Part shown: piece after piece, positions 9,149-17,316 of the stretch
How the letters are laid out: every line of letters starts with the position of its first letter
Numbering within the stretch: position 1 is the first letter of the stretch
NCBI GenBank assembly: GCA_024639165.1
Contig: JAHEIX010000005.1
Coordinates: 56,551-120,550 of the forward strand
Length of the DNA: 64,000 nt
Source: UBA7446 sp024639165
Lineage (GTDB): Bacteria; Bacteroidota; Bacteroidia; Flavobacteriales; Flavobacteriaceae
Reading direction: 5' to 3'
Translations under genes and position numbers: made by a program
The notes under the pieces: model-generated
The model's database searches: none
What the model was told of the DNA's origin: nothing
The model's input: the letters and a program-made list of their open reading frames with translations, nothing else

Positions 9149-9919
9149 ATTTTTCAAAATCCCATTTGTGCAAACAAATTGGTTTTCTTCAATTCGTTTT
9201 CGAAAAATTTTAAAGTTAATCTCAATATCTTCCTGACTATAAGTTCTTTTATGATGGAGGTGATAAACTATAGCCTTATTTTTCATCGAGTATTTTTTAA
9301 GTCCAATGGCCTCAAGCCGCCACTCAACGTCACAGTCTTCACCAACTCCTGCATGCACATAATCTTCATCAAAGCCATTAATTTGAAGTAAAAGCTCCTT
9401 GTTAATTCCCCAATTACACCCTTTAAGTCCGCGTTCTTTTGTGCTTAGTTGAATGTTAGTGTATATACCTTCTTTACAACTTGTTGCACCTCTTAGAATC
9501 AAATCAAACAGCGGCAACCCATCAAACTGCATCTTTTTTTGGAGCCTAGCAGTTATTTTTTCAGATAGCATTACCCGTCTGCCATAACAAATTTTATTGC
9601 TTTCTTTTACTTTTTGATACGCCTTTACGAAGTGCTTGTGGGGAATGCAGTCGCCATCAATAAACACCAAAAATGTTCCTTTTGTAGCTTGAACAGATGT
9701 ATTTAAAATCCGGTTTTTTCGAAACCCTATATCTTCTTGCGTTTTGTGTTGAAGTGGAAAGGGATAGCTTTGTGACGCTAAAAATGATTTGGTATTCGCA
9801 TCTTGCCCATCTTCAGAAACGATGACCTCAAAATCTGAAACACTTTGTTTGGAAAGGGCATCTAAAATTAGTGCAAGATTTGCAACGTTGTTATAATGCG
9901 AAATAATGACACTAACCAT
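9140..9919 (-). CDS. Glycosyltransferase family 2 protein with galactosyltransferase-like C-terminus
   Basis: An enzyme of 259 residues starting VSVIISHYNNVANLALILDALSKQ, the usual GT2 opening. FIDGDCIPH supplies the DxD metal site. The second half has GCNWGINKELLLQINGFDEDYVHAGVGEDCDVEWRL, which is the acceptor-side motif of the Glyco_transf_7C/chondroitin-polymerase-like group with the catalytic ED pair. It converges on the preceding gene and lies directly downstream of dapD (6-base gap), so it may be read through from the dapD promoter. It belongs with the neighbouring surface-glycan transferases. The substrate cannot be assigned. Confidence 0.88.
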   Translation of the reverse strand: MVSVIISHYNNVANLALILDALSKQSVSDFEVIVSEDGQDANTKSFLASQSYPFPLQHKTQEDIGFRKNRILNTSVQATKGTFLVFIDGDCIPHKHFVKAYQKVKESNKICYGRRVMLSEKITARLQKKMQFDGLPLFDLILRGATSCKEGIYTNIQLSTKERGLKGCNWGINKELLLQINGFDEDYVHAGVGEDCDVEWRLEAIGLKKYSMKNKAIVYHLHHKRTYSQEDIEINFKIFRKRIEENQFVCTNGILKNLT

Positions 9920-9925
9920 ATAAAA

Positions 9926-10735
9926 TTATACTGCTACGTTATGCTCTCTAAGCGCATCGTTTAGAGATGTTTTTTTATTGGTACTTTCCTTCCTTTTGCC
10001 AATGATAAGCGCACAAGGTACTTGATAGTCACCCGCAGCAAATGTTTTGGTATAGCTACCTGGAATAACCACAGACCTTGCAGGAACACGGCCTTTATGT
10101 TCAATTGGCTCATCGCCTGTTACGTCAATAATTTTAGTAGAACCCGTTAGTACCACGTTAGCGCCTAATACCGCTTCTGTTTCTACGTGGACACCCTCTA
10201 CCACAATACAGCGCGAGCCTATAAATGCATTATCTTCAATAATCACAGGTGCAGCTTGGAGAGGCTCCAAAACACCGCCAATGCCAACACCACCACTTAG
10301 GTGTACATTTTTGCCAATTTGCGCACAGCTTCCTACAGTAGCCCAAGTATCCACCATGGTACCTTCGTCTACATAGGCACCTATGTTAACGTAAGAAGGC
10401 ATCAATATGGTGCCTGAAGAAATATAGGCGCCTTTACGTGCCACAGCGTGCGGCACAACACGAATACCCTTTTCTTTATAGCCTGTTTTAAGTGGAATTT
10501 TGTCATGGAACTCAAGAGGTCCAGCATCAATGGTTTCCATTTTTTGAATGGGAAAGTAGAGCACAACCGCTTTTTTCACCCATTCGTTAACTTGCCACCC
10601 ATTATCGGTAGGCTCAGCCACGCGGAGTATACCTTGGTCTAGCTGGTCAATGACCGAACGAATGGCTTGTTGTGTTTCTTCTTCTTGTAAAAGCGCTCGG
10701 TCGTCCCAAGCGGCTTCGATTATAGCTCTGCTCAT
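9926..10735 (-). CDS. dapD: 2,3,4,5-tetrahydropyridine-2,6-dicarboxylate N-succinyltransferase
   Basis: This left-handed beta-helix acyltransferase should transfer a succinyl group from succinyl-CoA to tetrahydrodipicolinate in the succinylase branch of lysine and diaminopimelate synthesis. GTLRVAEPT-like and NEWVKKAVVLYFPI motifs, YVNIGAYVDEGTMVDTWATVGSCAQIG and the hexapeptide repeats are family hallmarks, and the C-terminus LNDALREHNVAV matches flavobacterial DapD. I start at the ATG at 10735, giving 269 residues, close to the usual 271. A frame from 10789 adds 18 residues unlike the family and would cover the predicted promoter TATCTTTG at 10755-10748. It is divergent from ruvX. Confidence 0.93.
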   Translation of the reverse strand: MSRAIIEAAWDDRALLQEEETQQAIRSVIDQLDQGILRVAEPTDNGWQVNEWVKKAVVLYFPIQKMETIDAGPLEFHDKIPLKTGYKEKGIRVVPHAVARKGAYISSGTILMPSYVNIGAYVDEGTMVDTWATVGSCAQIGKNVHLSGGVGIGGVLEPLQAAPVIIEDNAFIGSRCIVVEGVHVETEAVLGANVVLTGSTKIIDVTGDEPIEHKGRVPARSVVIPGSYTKTFAAGDYQVPCALIIGKRKESTNKKTSLNDALREHNVAV

Positions 10736-10747
10736 TTGAATTTTTTT

Positions 10748-10755
10748 CAAAGATA
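10748..10755 (-). promoter_or_regulatory. Predicted -7 box (TATCTTTG) of dapD
   Basis: TATCTTTG on the minus strand matches TAnnTTTG and ends 12 bases before the chosen dapD ATG at 10735. A TTG lies 16 bases upstream, slightly closer than usual for a -33 element. Its position supports the shorter dapD start. Confidence 0.5.
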
Positions 10756-10801
10756 AGTTTTGAGATGAAACCAAATCCATGATTTCCAAAAATTCATTAC
10801 T

Positions 10802-10809
10802 TACATTTG
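10802..10809 (+). promoter_or_regulatory. Predicted -7 box (TACATTTG) of ruvX-def-mazG
   Basis: TACATTTG fits TAnnTTTG exactly and ends 4 bases before the ruvX ATG at 10814, so the transcript may be nearly leaderless. No clear -33 element was seen. Confidence 0.5.
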
Positions 10810-10813
10810 TATC

Positions 10814-11233
10814 ATGGCTAGAATAATGGCAATTGATTATGGAACAAAGCGCTGTGGTATCGCTGTTACAGATCCCTTACAGACCTGTGCGTTTGCCTTG
10901 GACACTGTTCCACCTAAAGAATTGCTTTCATTTCTAAAAAAGTACACCAGTCAAGAGGATGTTACTTATATAGTTGTAGGCGCACCCAAGCAACGGGACA
11001 ACACACCTTCTCCAGTAGAAACTAAAATTACACCCTTTGTAGCACAGTTAAAAGCTCAGTTCACTGATATCAATGTCGTGCGCTATGACGAAAGATATAC
11101 CTCAAAAATGGCCCAACAATCACTTTTGATGAGTGGCGCACCAAAAAAAGTGCGTCAAAAAAAAGAAGTTATTGATAAATTGAGCGCAACACTTATCTTG
11201 CAAGGGTATTTAGATCAACAGCAAAGTTTATGA
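10814..11233 (+). CDS. ruvX: YqgF/RuvX family putative pre-16S rRNA nuclease
   Basis: An RNase H-fold protein of 139 residues. MAIDYGTKRCGIAVTDPLQ carries the first catalytic Asp, YIVVGAPKQRDNTPSP the second strand motif, and RYDERYTSKMAQQSL the conserved ER/T segment. In Escherichia coli the family processes the 5' end of 16S rRNA; it was first annotated as a Holliday junction resolvase. The length is normal for the family. It is the first gene of a rightward operon with def (4-base overlap) and mazG, driven by the predicted promoter at 10802. Confidence 0.92.
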   Translation: MARIMAIDYGTKRCGIAVTDPLQTCAFALDTVPPKELLSFLKKYTSQEDVTYIVVGAPKQRDNTPSPVETKITPFVAQLKAQFTDINVVRYDERYTSKMAQQSLLMSGAPKKVRQKKEVIDKLSATLILQGYLDQQQSL

Positions 11234-11820
11234 TACTTCCTATTGTAGCCTACGGCGATCCTGTATTAAAAAAGAAAGCCGTAAACGTAGAAAAACACCA
11301 CTTGAAACTTAAAGAGCTCATACGTGATATGTGGGAAACCATGTATGCCGCTTATGGAGTAGGCCTTGCAGCTCCTCAAATTGGGGAGTCGCTTCGACTC
11401 TTCATCGTTGACGGCAGCCCATTTGCACAAGACAAATCACTTGATCACGTTGAGCAACAAGAATTAAGAGCATTTAAAAAAGTATTTATTAATCCAGAAA
11501 TCATTTCATACAGCGGACTAAATGAGTCTTTCAATGAAGGTTGCCTCAGTATTCCCGATGTCAGAGAAGATGTTTCCAGGCTTTCTACAATCGAAATTGT
11601 TTATTACAATGAAAAATTTGAAAAAGTGGAGGAAGAAATCAGTGGATTGGCTGCTCGAATTGTACAACATGAATTTGATCATATAGAAGGTATTTTGTTT
11701 ACAGATAAGTTGGGTCCTCTTAAAAAGAAATTACTCAAAACCAAACTCGCACAGATAGCACGAGGCAATATCAAGCCTGACTACCTTATGCGATTTCATG
11801 GCAAATCCAATAGTAAATAA
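11230..11820 (+). CDS. def: Peptide deformylase
   Basis: A metalloenzyme of 196 residues that removes the N-formyl group from nascent proteins. All three family motifs are intact: GVGLAAPQIG (43-52), EGCLSIP (103-109, with the metal Cys) and QHEFDHIEG (146-154, with the two metal His and the catalytic Glu). It starts in the ruvX stop codon region (ATGA overlap), and its stop shares one base with the mazG start, so the three genes are translationally coupled. Its functional partner fmt is at 40959-41909 in this same window. Confidence 0.97.
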   Translation: MILPIVAYGDPVLKKKAVNVEKHHLKLKELIRDMWETMYAAYGVGLAAPQIGESLRLFIVDGSPFAQDKSLDHVEQQELRAFKKVFINPEIISYSGLNESFNEGCLSIPDVREDVSRLSTIEIVYYNEKFEKVEEEISGLAARIVQHEFDHIEGILFTDKLGPLKKKLLKTKLAQIARGNIKPDYLMRFHGKSNSK

Positions 11821-12602
11821 TGGATAACAAACGAACCAAACAGCTTAAAGCATTTGATCGGTTGTTGACTATTATGGACGAATTACGCACCAATTGTCCT
11901 TGGGATAAAAAGCAAACCTTTGCTTCTTTGCGCCACCTTACCATTGAAGAAACCTACGAACTCAGCGAAGCCTTACTGTCAGGCGATTTGGAAGAGGTTA
12001 AGAATGAATTAGGCGATTTGCTATTACATATCGTTTTTTATGCAAAAATTGGCAGCGAACAGAGCGCTTTTGACATAGGGGAAGTGGCAAATGCCATTTC
12101 AGAAAAACTTATCGATAGGCATCCTCATATCTATGGCGACGTAGAAGTTACCGACGAGACAGATGTAAAGAAAAATTGGGAAAAGCTCAAACTCAAAGAA
12201 GACAACAAAGGGGTTTTGTCCGGAGTTCCTAAAAGTTTACCCAGCTTGGTTATGGCCAGTCGGATGCAAGATAAAGCCGCAGGTATTGGTTTTGATTGGA
12301 AAAGTATTGACGGAGTAAAAGATAAAATCAGCGAAGAGTTGGGAGAGTTGGACTACGAAATTAAACACGGCACAAAAGAAAAAATAACAGACGAAATGGG
12401 AGATGTTTTCTTCTCGCTAGTCAATTATGCACGTTTTCTAAAAATCAACCCCGACGATGCGCTCTCATCAACAAACAGGCGTTTTCGCCGCCGTTTTGAA
12501 GCCATGGAAAAGCTGGCAAAGCAGCAAGGGCAAGCTCTTGACGACCTAACACCTGACCAATGGGAACAGCTTTGGCAAGCAGCTAAAAAGCAGCAGGGCT
12601 AA
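11820..12602 (+). CDS. mazG: Nucleoside triphosphate pyrophosphohydrolase MazG
   Basis: A protein of 260 residues with two MazG domains, as in the E. coli enzyme. It should hydrolyse NTPs and dNTPs to monophosphates, a housecleaning role that also affects ppGpp responses. The N-terminal domain shows CPWDKKQTFASLRHLTIEETYELSEAL and EELGDLLLHIVFYA-type EExxE/ExxD metal motifs. The second domain has GFDWKSIDGVKDKISEELGEL and DEMGDVFFSLVNYARF. The start codon overlaps the def stop by one base. The 3' end overlaps the convergent DUF349 gene by 4 bases. Confidence 0.95.
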   Translation: MDNKRTKQLKAFDRLLTIMDELRTNCPWDKKQTFASLRHLTIEETYELSEALLSGDLEEVKNELGDLLLHIVFYAKIGSEQSAFDIGEVANAISEKLIDRHPHIYGDVEVTDETDVKKNWEKLKLKEDNKGVLSGVPKSLPSLVMASRMQDKAAGIGFDWKSIDGVKDKISEELGELDYEIKHGTKEKITDEMGDVFFSLVNYARFLKINPDDALSSTNRRFRRRFEAMEKLAKQQGQALDDLTPDQWEQLWQAAKKQQG

Positions 12603-14626
12603 TGTTTGTGTAAGGATTTTGCCAAACGCTTCTTTTCTTCTAAACCTTCTAGTCGTTTTTGATGCTTGGCGATGTCTTCATGAACCTTTATGACTATAGG
12701 ATTCTTGTCTTGATTTTTTCCAAAAAACTGAAGGTTGGTTTCCAGTTGGATAATCTCCTGTTTTATTTCACCAATGCGACGGTTCAGGGATTGTAATTCC
12801 TTGCGTATGCTATCATCATCCTCTTTCATGTTATCAAGTTTGTTTTGATAACTTTTTTGGGTGATTTCTGAAGATGAAAGACCAATGATCTTATAAGCGT
12901 CGTCAACCAAGCTTAAAAAATCTTGATTTATACTCATCTTATTTCTCGGGATATAGCCTATGGCATTCCATTCTGACACCATGTTGTCAATGTCTTTTTC
13001 ATTGGGTTTATCAGCTGAAGCAATCATATCTTGAAGAGATGACAACAGGGTCATTTTTTTATTGAGATTTTCCTTTTGCTTTTCGTTTTGCTGGTTGCGA
13101 TTGGCGTCTTTGTTTTCAAAATATTCGTTACACAAGGCTCTAAACTGGGTGTTTAGTTTTATAAAATCTTCTTTTCTCACAGGTCCGGAAACCTTCCATT
13201 CCTTTTGTAAAGCGATGATTTTTAGTGTTGTTTCTTTGTGATTGGTTTGCTCCTTTAAGATTTCTGCTTGTGCAATAAGCTCCTTGCGTTTAGTAACATT
13301 AATTGCGTATTCCTTTTTTAGCGACTTGTAAAAACGATTTCTTTTCTTGCTAAACTGATTTGATGTTTTTTTGAAAACTGACCAAAGATCGTTTCGGTTT
13401 TTTTCAGGTACTTTACCAATTGCAAAAAACGATTCTCGCAGGCCGTCATAGGTTTTTGAGAAATTATTGATATTGGTTTTAGAATTAAATTCTTTGGCGA
13501 GTAACTCTTCCATTTGAGAAAGGATAGCTCTTTTTTTAAGAAGGTTTTCTTCGAAAATCTCTTCCTGATTCTTGATAAAATATCTTCGCTTGTCATGAAC
13601 AATTTTCGTGGCATCACTAAACCTTTGCCAAACCTCTTCACTGTGTTCTTTATCCACAGGTCCAAGTTCATCCTTCCATTTTTTGTGTAGTGTTTGTAAG
13701 TGACGGAAGGCCTTTGGAATATCTTCCATGCTTCCCAGTGCCTCTGCCTGTTCGCAAATTTTCAACTTTTGCTCCAAGTTAAACTTAAAATCCAACTCAC
13801 GTAGCTCTCTGTTTAGGTGAAGGAAGTCATAAAAATGCCCAACATGGTGATGGTAGGTTTTCCAAATATTATTGGCTTCCATTCTAGGAACTTGCCCTGT
13901 TTCTTTCCAACGTCTTTGTAAATCTTTAAATTGTTTATAGGTGGTGTTTATATCTTGATCAACACCAATAAGTCCTTTTAATTCTTCTATCAACGCCAGT
14001 CTTTGCTCAAGGCTCTTTTGCTGTTTTTCCTCAACGCTTCTGTAGTATGTGCCTCTATCGGATTTATATCTACGAATGAGATTGTTGAATTCTTTTAGTA
14101 CTGGTGGATTAAAATAAAAGGCATCGGGATTGCCTCCTTCCGCTATAAAAGCTTGCCTTTGAGTGTCTTTAAGACTAGCCATTTCTTTTTCAAAGGCCTT
14201 GGTTAAGGCATCCACAGTGCTTTTTAAACTTTGAATGGGTTTGTTACCCAATGCTTCGGAGAAATATTCCAACATTTTCTTGGGTTCCATACCGTCGAAC
14301 ACTTGCTCCGAACGCTCAGCTTCAGTTGTAGCATCATCTTCTTTGGTTTCTGCTTCTTCTTCGGTTTCTGCTTCTTCTTCGGTTTCGGAAGCATCCTGCA
14401 CAGCTTCGACAGGCTCTTCAATGGGCTCAACAGTTTCTTCTTGCTTTTTTTCGGGTGCAGGCGCAGCCTTTTCGGCTTGTTCTTCTGTTACCGCTTCAAC
14501 GAGTGGTTGAGTAGGTTTTTCTGTGGTCTCGTCTTCTTTTTTGGCATTGGGGATAGAAGCTTCTTCACTTACGTTTTCGTCGTTTGCTTTTGGCAAATCG
14601 TTGTCGGTTTTTTCCAACATAGTCAT
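12599..14626 (-). CDS. DUF349 repeat protein with acidic low-complexity N-terminus
   Basis: A protein of 675 residues. The first ~110 residues are a disordered Glu/Thr/Ala-rich segment with near-perfect EEAETEEEAETKE repeats. The rest consists of several helical DUF349 repeats; each has a W..L/F..RW or W..F motif such as LQRRWKETGQVPR, LHKKWKDELGPV, LQKEWKVSGPVRKED and WNAIGYIPR. The C-terminal ~60 residues are a coiled coil (LNRRIGEIKQEIIQLETNL). This is a widespread Bacteroidota family without an assigned function. The aroE-DUF368 neighbourhood is the usual one. It has a predicted promoter at 14641-14670 with 19-base spacing, and its 3' end overlaps mazG. Confidence 0.9.
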   Translation of the reverse strand: MTMLEKTDNDLPKANDENVSEEASIPNAKKEDETTEKPTQPLVEAVTEEQAEKAAPAPEKKQEETVEPIEEPVEAVQDASETEEEAETEEEAETKEDDATTEAERSEQVFDGMEPKKMLEYFSEALGNKPIQSLKSTVDALTKAFEKEMASLKDTQRQAFIAEGGNPDAFYFNPPVLKEFNNLIRRYKSDRGTYYRSVEEKQQKSLEQRLALIEELKGLIGVDQDINTTYKQFKDLQRRWKETGQVPRMEANNIWKTYHHHVGHFYDFLHLNRELRELDFKFNLEQKLKICEQAEALGSMEDIPKAFRHLQTLHKKWKDELGPVDKEHSEEVWQRFSDATKIVHDKRRYFIKNQEEIFEENLLKKRAILSQMEELLAKEFNSKTNINNFSKTYDGLRESFFAIGKVPEKNRNDLWSVFKKTSNQFSKKRNRFYKSLKKEYAINVTKRKELIAQAEILKEQTNHKETTLKIIALQKEWKVSGPVRKEDFIKLNTQFRALCNEYFENKDANRNQQNEKQKENLNKKMTLLSSLQDMIASADKPNEKDIDNMVSEWNAIGYIPRNKMSINQDFLSLVDDAYKIIGLSSSEITQKSYQNKLDNMKEDDDSIRKELQSLNRRIGEIKQEIIQLETNLQFFGKNQDKNPIVIKVHEDIAKHQKRLEGLEEKKRLAKSLHKH
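14345..14386 (-). repeat. 18-bp tandem repeat in the DUF349 gene
   Basis: Two exact copies of an 18-bp unit (14345-14362 and 14363-14380) plus six bases of a third encode the acidic EEAETE repeat. Such in-frame repeats can expand or contract between strains. Confidence 0.85.
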
Positions 14627-14640
14627 GATTTAAGTCAATT

Positions 14641-14670
14641 CGAATATACAATTTATAGTATACCACTCAA
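14641..14670 (-). promoter_or_regulatory. Predicted promoter of the DUF349 gene (TTG-N19-TATATTCG)
   Basis: On the minus strand TTG (14670-14668) and TATATTCG (14648-14641) are 19 bases apart, the usual spacing of Bacteroidota -33 and -7 elements. The -7 element has one mismatch to TAnnTTTG. Confidence 0.5.
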
Positions 14671-14676
14671 AAAAAA

Positions 14677-15405
14677 TCACATATTCCATAAATGCCAAGA
14701 GGCTTCAGCTTGTGCTACTAACATATTTTCGCCATTCCCAACCTTAGCGCCAGCTTTTTTACCTGCTTTCATAAAGGCTGTTTCCGTCGGATTATAAATC
14801 AAATCGAACAGTACATGAGCACTAGTGAGTTGTGTATACTTAAGATTTGGTTTCTGATGTACGTCAGGATGGGTTCCTAAAGGCGTGCAATTCACAATTA
14901 ACTTGTGGTCTTTTAAGATTTTTTCTGTTAAATCGTCATAGTTTAGGTTGTTGAGGCCTTTTTTTCTTGAAACATATTGGGTTTTAATTCCCATTTTGTG
15001 CAATGCATAAACCACTGCTTTAGATGCACCGCCAGTGCCAAGCACTAATGCAGCGTTGATTTCAGCTGTGATCATAGGGGTAATACTCTTTTGAAAACCA
15101 ATATAATCGGTATTATATCCCGTTGTGGTTCCGTCAATATTGAATACAATGGTGTTCACCGCACCAATGGCTTTTGAAACTTCATCAAGATTGTCAAGAA
15201 AGGGCATCACTTCTTGTTTGTATGGAATGGTAACATTCATCCCTTTAAGCTGAGGTGTTTGTAAAACCGTTTTAAAATCAGTTAAATCGGGTAAATCAAA
15301 ATTTTGATACGAGCAGTTATCAAGCGCCTCTTTTTTAAATTTCTCAGCAAAGTATGCTCTTGAAAAGGAATAGTCTATATCCTTGCCTAAAAGTCCAAAA
15401 CGCAT
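14677..15405 (-). CDS. aroE: Shikimate dehydrogenase
   Basis: An enzyme of 242 residues reducing 3-dehydroshikimate to shikimate with NADPH in the chorismate pathway. The substrate site shows DIDYSFSRAYF near the N-terminus and NVTIPYKQEV with the catalytic Lys. GAVNTIVF, GYNTDYIGFQ and the Rossmann LVLGTGGASKAVVYAL follow. I start at the ATG at 15405 (MRFGLLGKD), as in homologs; a frame from 15423 would overlap the preceding gene by 17 bases. It follows the DUF368 pair by one base, so the three are co-transcribed, an arrangement often seen in flavobacteria. Confidence 0.94.
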   Translation of the reverse strand: MRFGLLGKDIDYSFSRAYFAEKFKKEALDNCSYQNFDLPDLTDFKTVLQTPQLKGMNVTIPYKQEVMPFLDNLDEVSKAIGAVNTIVFNIDGTTTGYNTDYIGFQKSITPMITAEINAALVLGTGGASKAVVYALHKMGIKTQYVSRKKGLNNLNYDDLTEKILKDHKLIVNCTPLGTHPDVHQKPNLKYTQLTSAHVLFDLIYNPTETAFMKAGKKAGAKVGNGENMLVAQAEASWHLWNM

Positions 15406-15406
15406 T

Positions 15407-16333
15407 TTATTTTTTTCGCTCATAATAATCTAGTGAAAACACAACAAGTAAACCTACAACACACCATAAAATGGCCCAGATGCTGTCGGATATGTTATTT
15501 AGTTCAGCAAAATTAGCAATTCTATTTGGAGGCCAAAGAATAAACAGCGATCCAAAAACAAATCCAATCAATACGGCTTGCAGCTCGTCTTTGGCACGTT
15601 GTTGGATTTTGTGAATAAGCGCTGACAAGCTGCTGATGCCAATCAACGAGCCCAGTAGGAATACAGCAAACATAAGGGCATACGTCTCGTCTTGAGGGAG
15701 TAGTTCAATGCTGCTAAACGGACTTATGATATATCTGCCTAGGGCATTTACACTGTCTACAAGGAGTAGAGAATAATTGCCCATTAGAATGAGTAAAAAC
15801 GAACCCGATAAGCCTGGTAAAGTCATGCCTATGATACTTAAATAGCCACACAAAAAAATATATAAGAGGTTGGTGTTTTCTTCTGATGGGGACAACACAC
15901 TCAAGCCGATGCCTACAGTAAGGCCTACAAAGCCAAGCAACAAATTTCGTTTACGCCAATTACTGAAGTCTCTATATAAGATAATCGCAGATGCCAAAAC
16001 CAAACCAAAGAATAATGCCCATACGTTTAGTGGATAGGAATTTAAGGCAGCGTCCAGCATTAGCGAAAGGGTGAAGTAACTCAGTATAACCCCAACAAAT
16101 AAGGCTATTAAAAACGTACCATTAATATATTGCCAAAAAGTTCTAAAGCGTCCTCTAAAAAGCAGGGATATGGCTTTGAAATTTAGGCGTTGAAAGGAAA
16201 AAATAAGCTCCTCATAAAAACCTGTCACGACTGCAACTATACCACCGGACACTCCTGGAATTTTATTAGCGATCCCCATAGCAATCCCTTTGAGGATTAA
16301 TAAGCTGTAATCTGATAACGATCGGTTAGCCAT
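15407..16333 (-). CDS. DUF368 polyprenyl-phosphate transporter, copy 2
   Basis: A polytopic membrane protein of 308 residues with about eight to nine helices. The family signature GIAMGIANKIPGVSGGIVAVV lies near the N-terminus and a second one, GMTLPGLSGSFLLILMGNY, in the middle; together they form two re-entrant PGxSG motifs. DUF368 proteins (PopT) were identified in 2023 as translocases that return undecaprenyl phosphate to the inner leaflet for cell wall and surface glycan synthesis. It overlaps the upstream paralog by 8 bases. The two copies share only the motifs and overall layout, so the duplication is old. The assignment to PopT function is by family. Confidence 0.88.
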   Translation of the reverse strand: MANRSLSDYSLLILKGIAMGIANKIPGVSGGIVAVVTGFYEELIFSFQRLNFKAISLLFRGRFRTFWQYINGTFLIALFVGVILSYFTLSLMLDAALNSYPLNVWALFFGLVLASAIILYRDFSNWRKRNLLLGFVGLTVGIGLSVLSPSEENTNLLYIFLCGYLSIIGMTLPGLSGSFLLILMGNYSLLLVDSVNALGRYIISPFSSIELLPQDETYALMFAVFLLGSLIGISSLSALIHKIQQRAKDELQAVLIGFVFGSLFILWPPNRIANFAELNNISDSIWAILWCVVGLLVVFSLDYYERKK

Positions 16334-17267
16334 GATTTTTTTTGCTAAATTTTTCTAAAAAATACAACAAACATAATGCCGCTATAAATGCGCTAGTAGC
16401 CAATACTACCTGTGCATCGGGGTTGGAGAATTCTGGCAGCGTAACTGTTGTCGTTAGCGGTTCTTCAATTCCTTTGCTATTGGTGTAGTATGCTGTGATT
16501 TTTTTCCACGGCCATACTTTGTATAATGAACCCATTAAAAAGCCTGTCATGGTAGCTAAAATGCTGTTTTTATGTTGAGAAAAAAGCCAACGCAAGACCC
16601 TTGCAAAAGCTTTTAGCCCTATCAATCCACCTGCAGCCATCACCAAAAAAACAATCAATCCTTCAATTTCAAAGGCCTTTATCTTATCTAGTGCATTCAA
16701 GGCAGTTTCGTACGCACCAAGTAAGATTAGAATAAAGGCTCCAGAAATTCCGGGGAGTATCATGGCTATTACCACTAGCATACCGCAGAAAAAAAGATAT
16801 AGCAAGCTATTAGATCCTGAGCTGGGCGTAATTAACCCTATTCCCAAAGCAACAAGAAAACCCAATGCCATGGCTGTGAAAGCGGGAATATTCCACCTAG
16901 AAACACTGTTTTTTAAAACAAAGGCACTTGCTAATATCAGTCCAAAGAAAAAGGCCCATAGTGGGATAGGATAGGCAGTAAGTAGCCATGAAATGCCACT
17001 GCTTACTATTAGCATGCCAGTGGCAATGCCCAGCGCTAACGCCAATAGAAATGAGCCATCAAGAGATCGCCAAGCCGCTTTTCTATTGGGGCCAAGCAAT
17101 TGTAAGAGTAGTGTAAGTGAAACCTTGTCAATGGCTTTAATGAGTCTTTCATAGATATGAGAGATAAGCGCAATGGTACCTCCAGAAACACCTGGAACCA
17201 CATCGGCTGCGCCCATAGCCAAACCTTTTAGATATATTACAATGTGTTCTTGCACGGATTGCTTCAT
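16326..17267 (-). CDS. DUF368 polyprenyl-phosphate transporter, copy 1
   Basis: A membrane protein of about 313 residues starting at MKQSVQEHIVIYLKGLAMGAADVVPG. I prefer this ATG at 17267 because homologs begin this way; a frame from 17300 adds 11 residues. Both PGxSG motifs are present (VVPGVSGGTIALI and ILPGISGAFILILLGAY), with about eight to nine helices between and after them. It is a probable undecaprenyl phosphate flippase of the PopT/DUF368 family. It is the first of two adjacent paralogs that precede aroE, and lies 49 bases after the TPR gene. Confidence 0.88.
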   Translation of the reverse strand: MKQSVQEHIVIYLKGLAMGAADVVPGVSGGTIALISHIYERLIKAIDKVSLTLLLQLLGPNRKAAWRSLDGSFLLALALGIATGMLIVSSGISWLLTAYPIPLWAFFFGLILASAFVLKNSVSRWNIPAFTAMALGFLVALGIGLITPSSGSNSLLYLFFCGMLVVIAMILPGISGAFILILLGAYETALNALDKIKAFEIEGLIVFLVMAAGGLIGLKAFARVLRWLFSQHKNSILATMTGFLMGSLYKVWPWKKITAYYTNSKGIEEPLTTTVTLPEFSNPDAQVVLATSAFIAALCLLYFLEKFSKKNHG

Positions 17268-17316
17268 TAGACCCAAGTGTTGAAATGTAAAATTACGCAA
17301 TCGAGCGTAAAGAATA

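Noticed and set aside
14345..14386. CRISPR-like repeat
   Set aside because: Units are 18 bp, directly adjacent without spacers, and code for an acidic repeat in frame.
14231..14797. Long plus-strand open frame opposite the DUF349 gene
   Set aside because: It is the mirror of the Glu-rich repeat region, reads as Phe/Ser-rich low complexity, and the minus strand carries clear DUF349 repeats.
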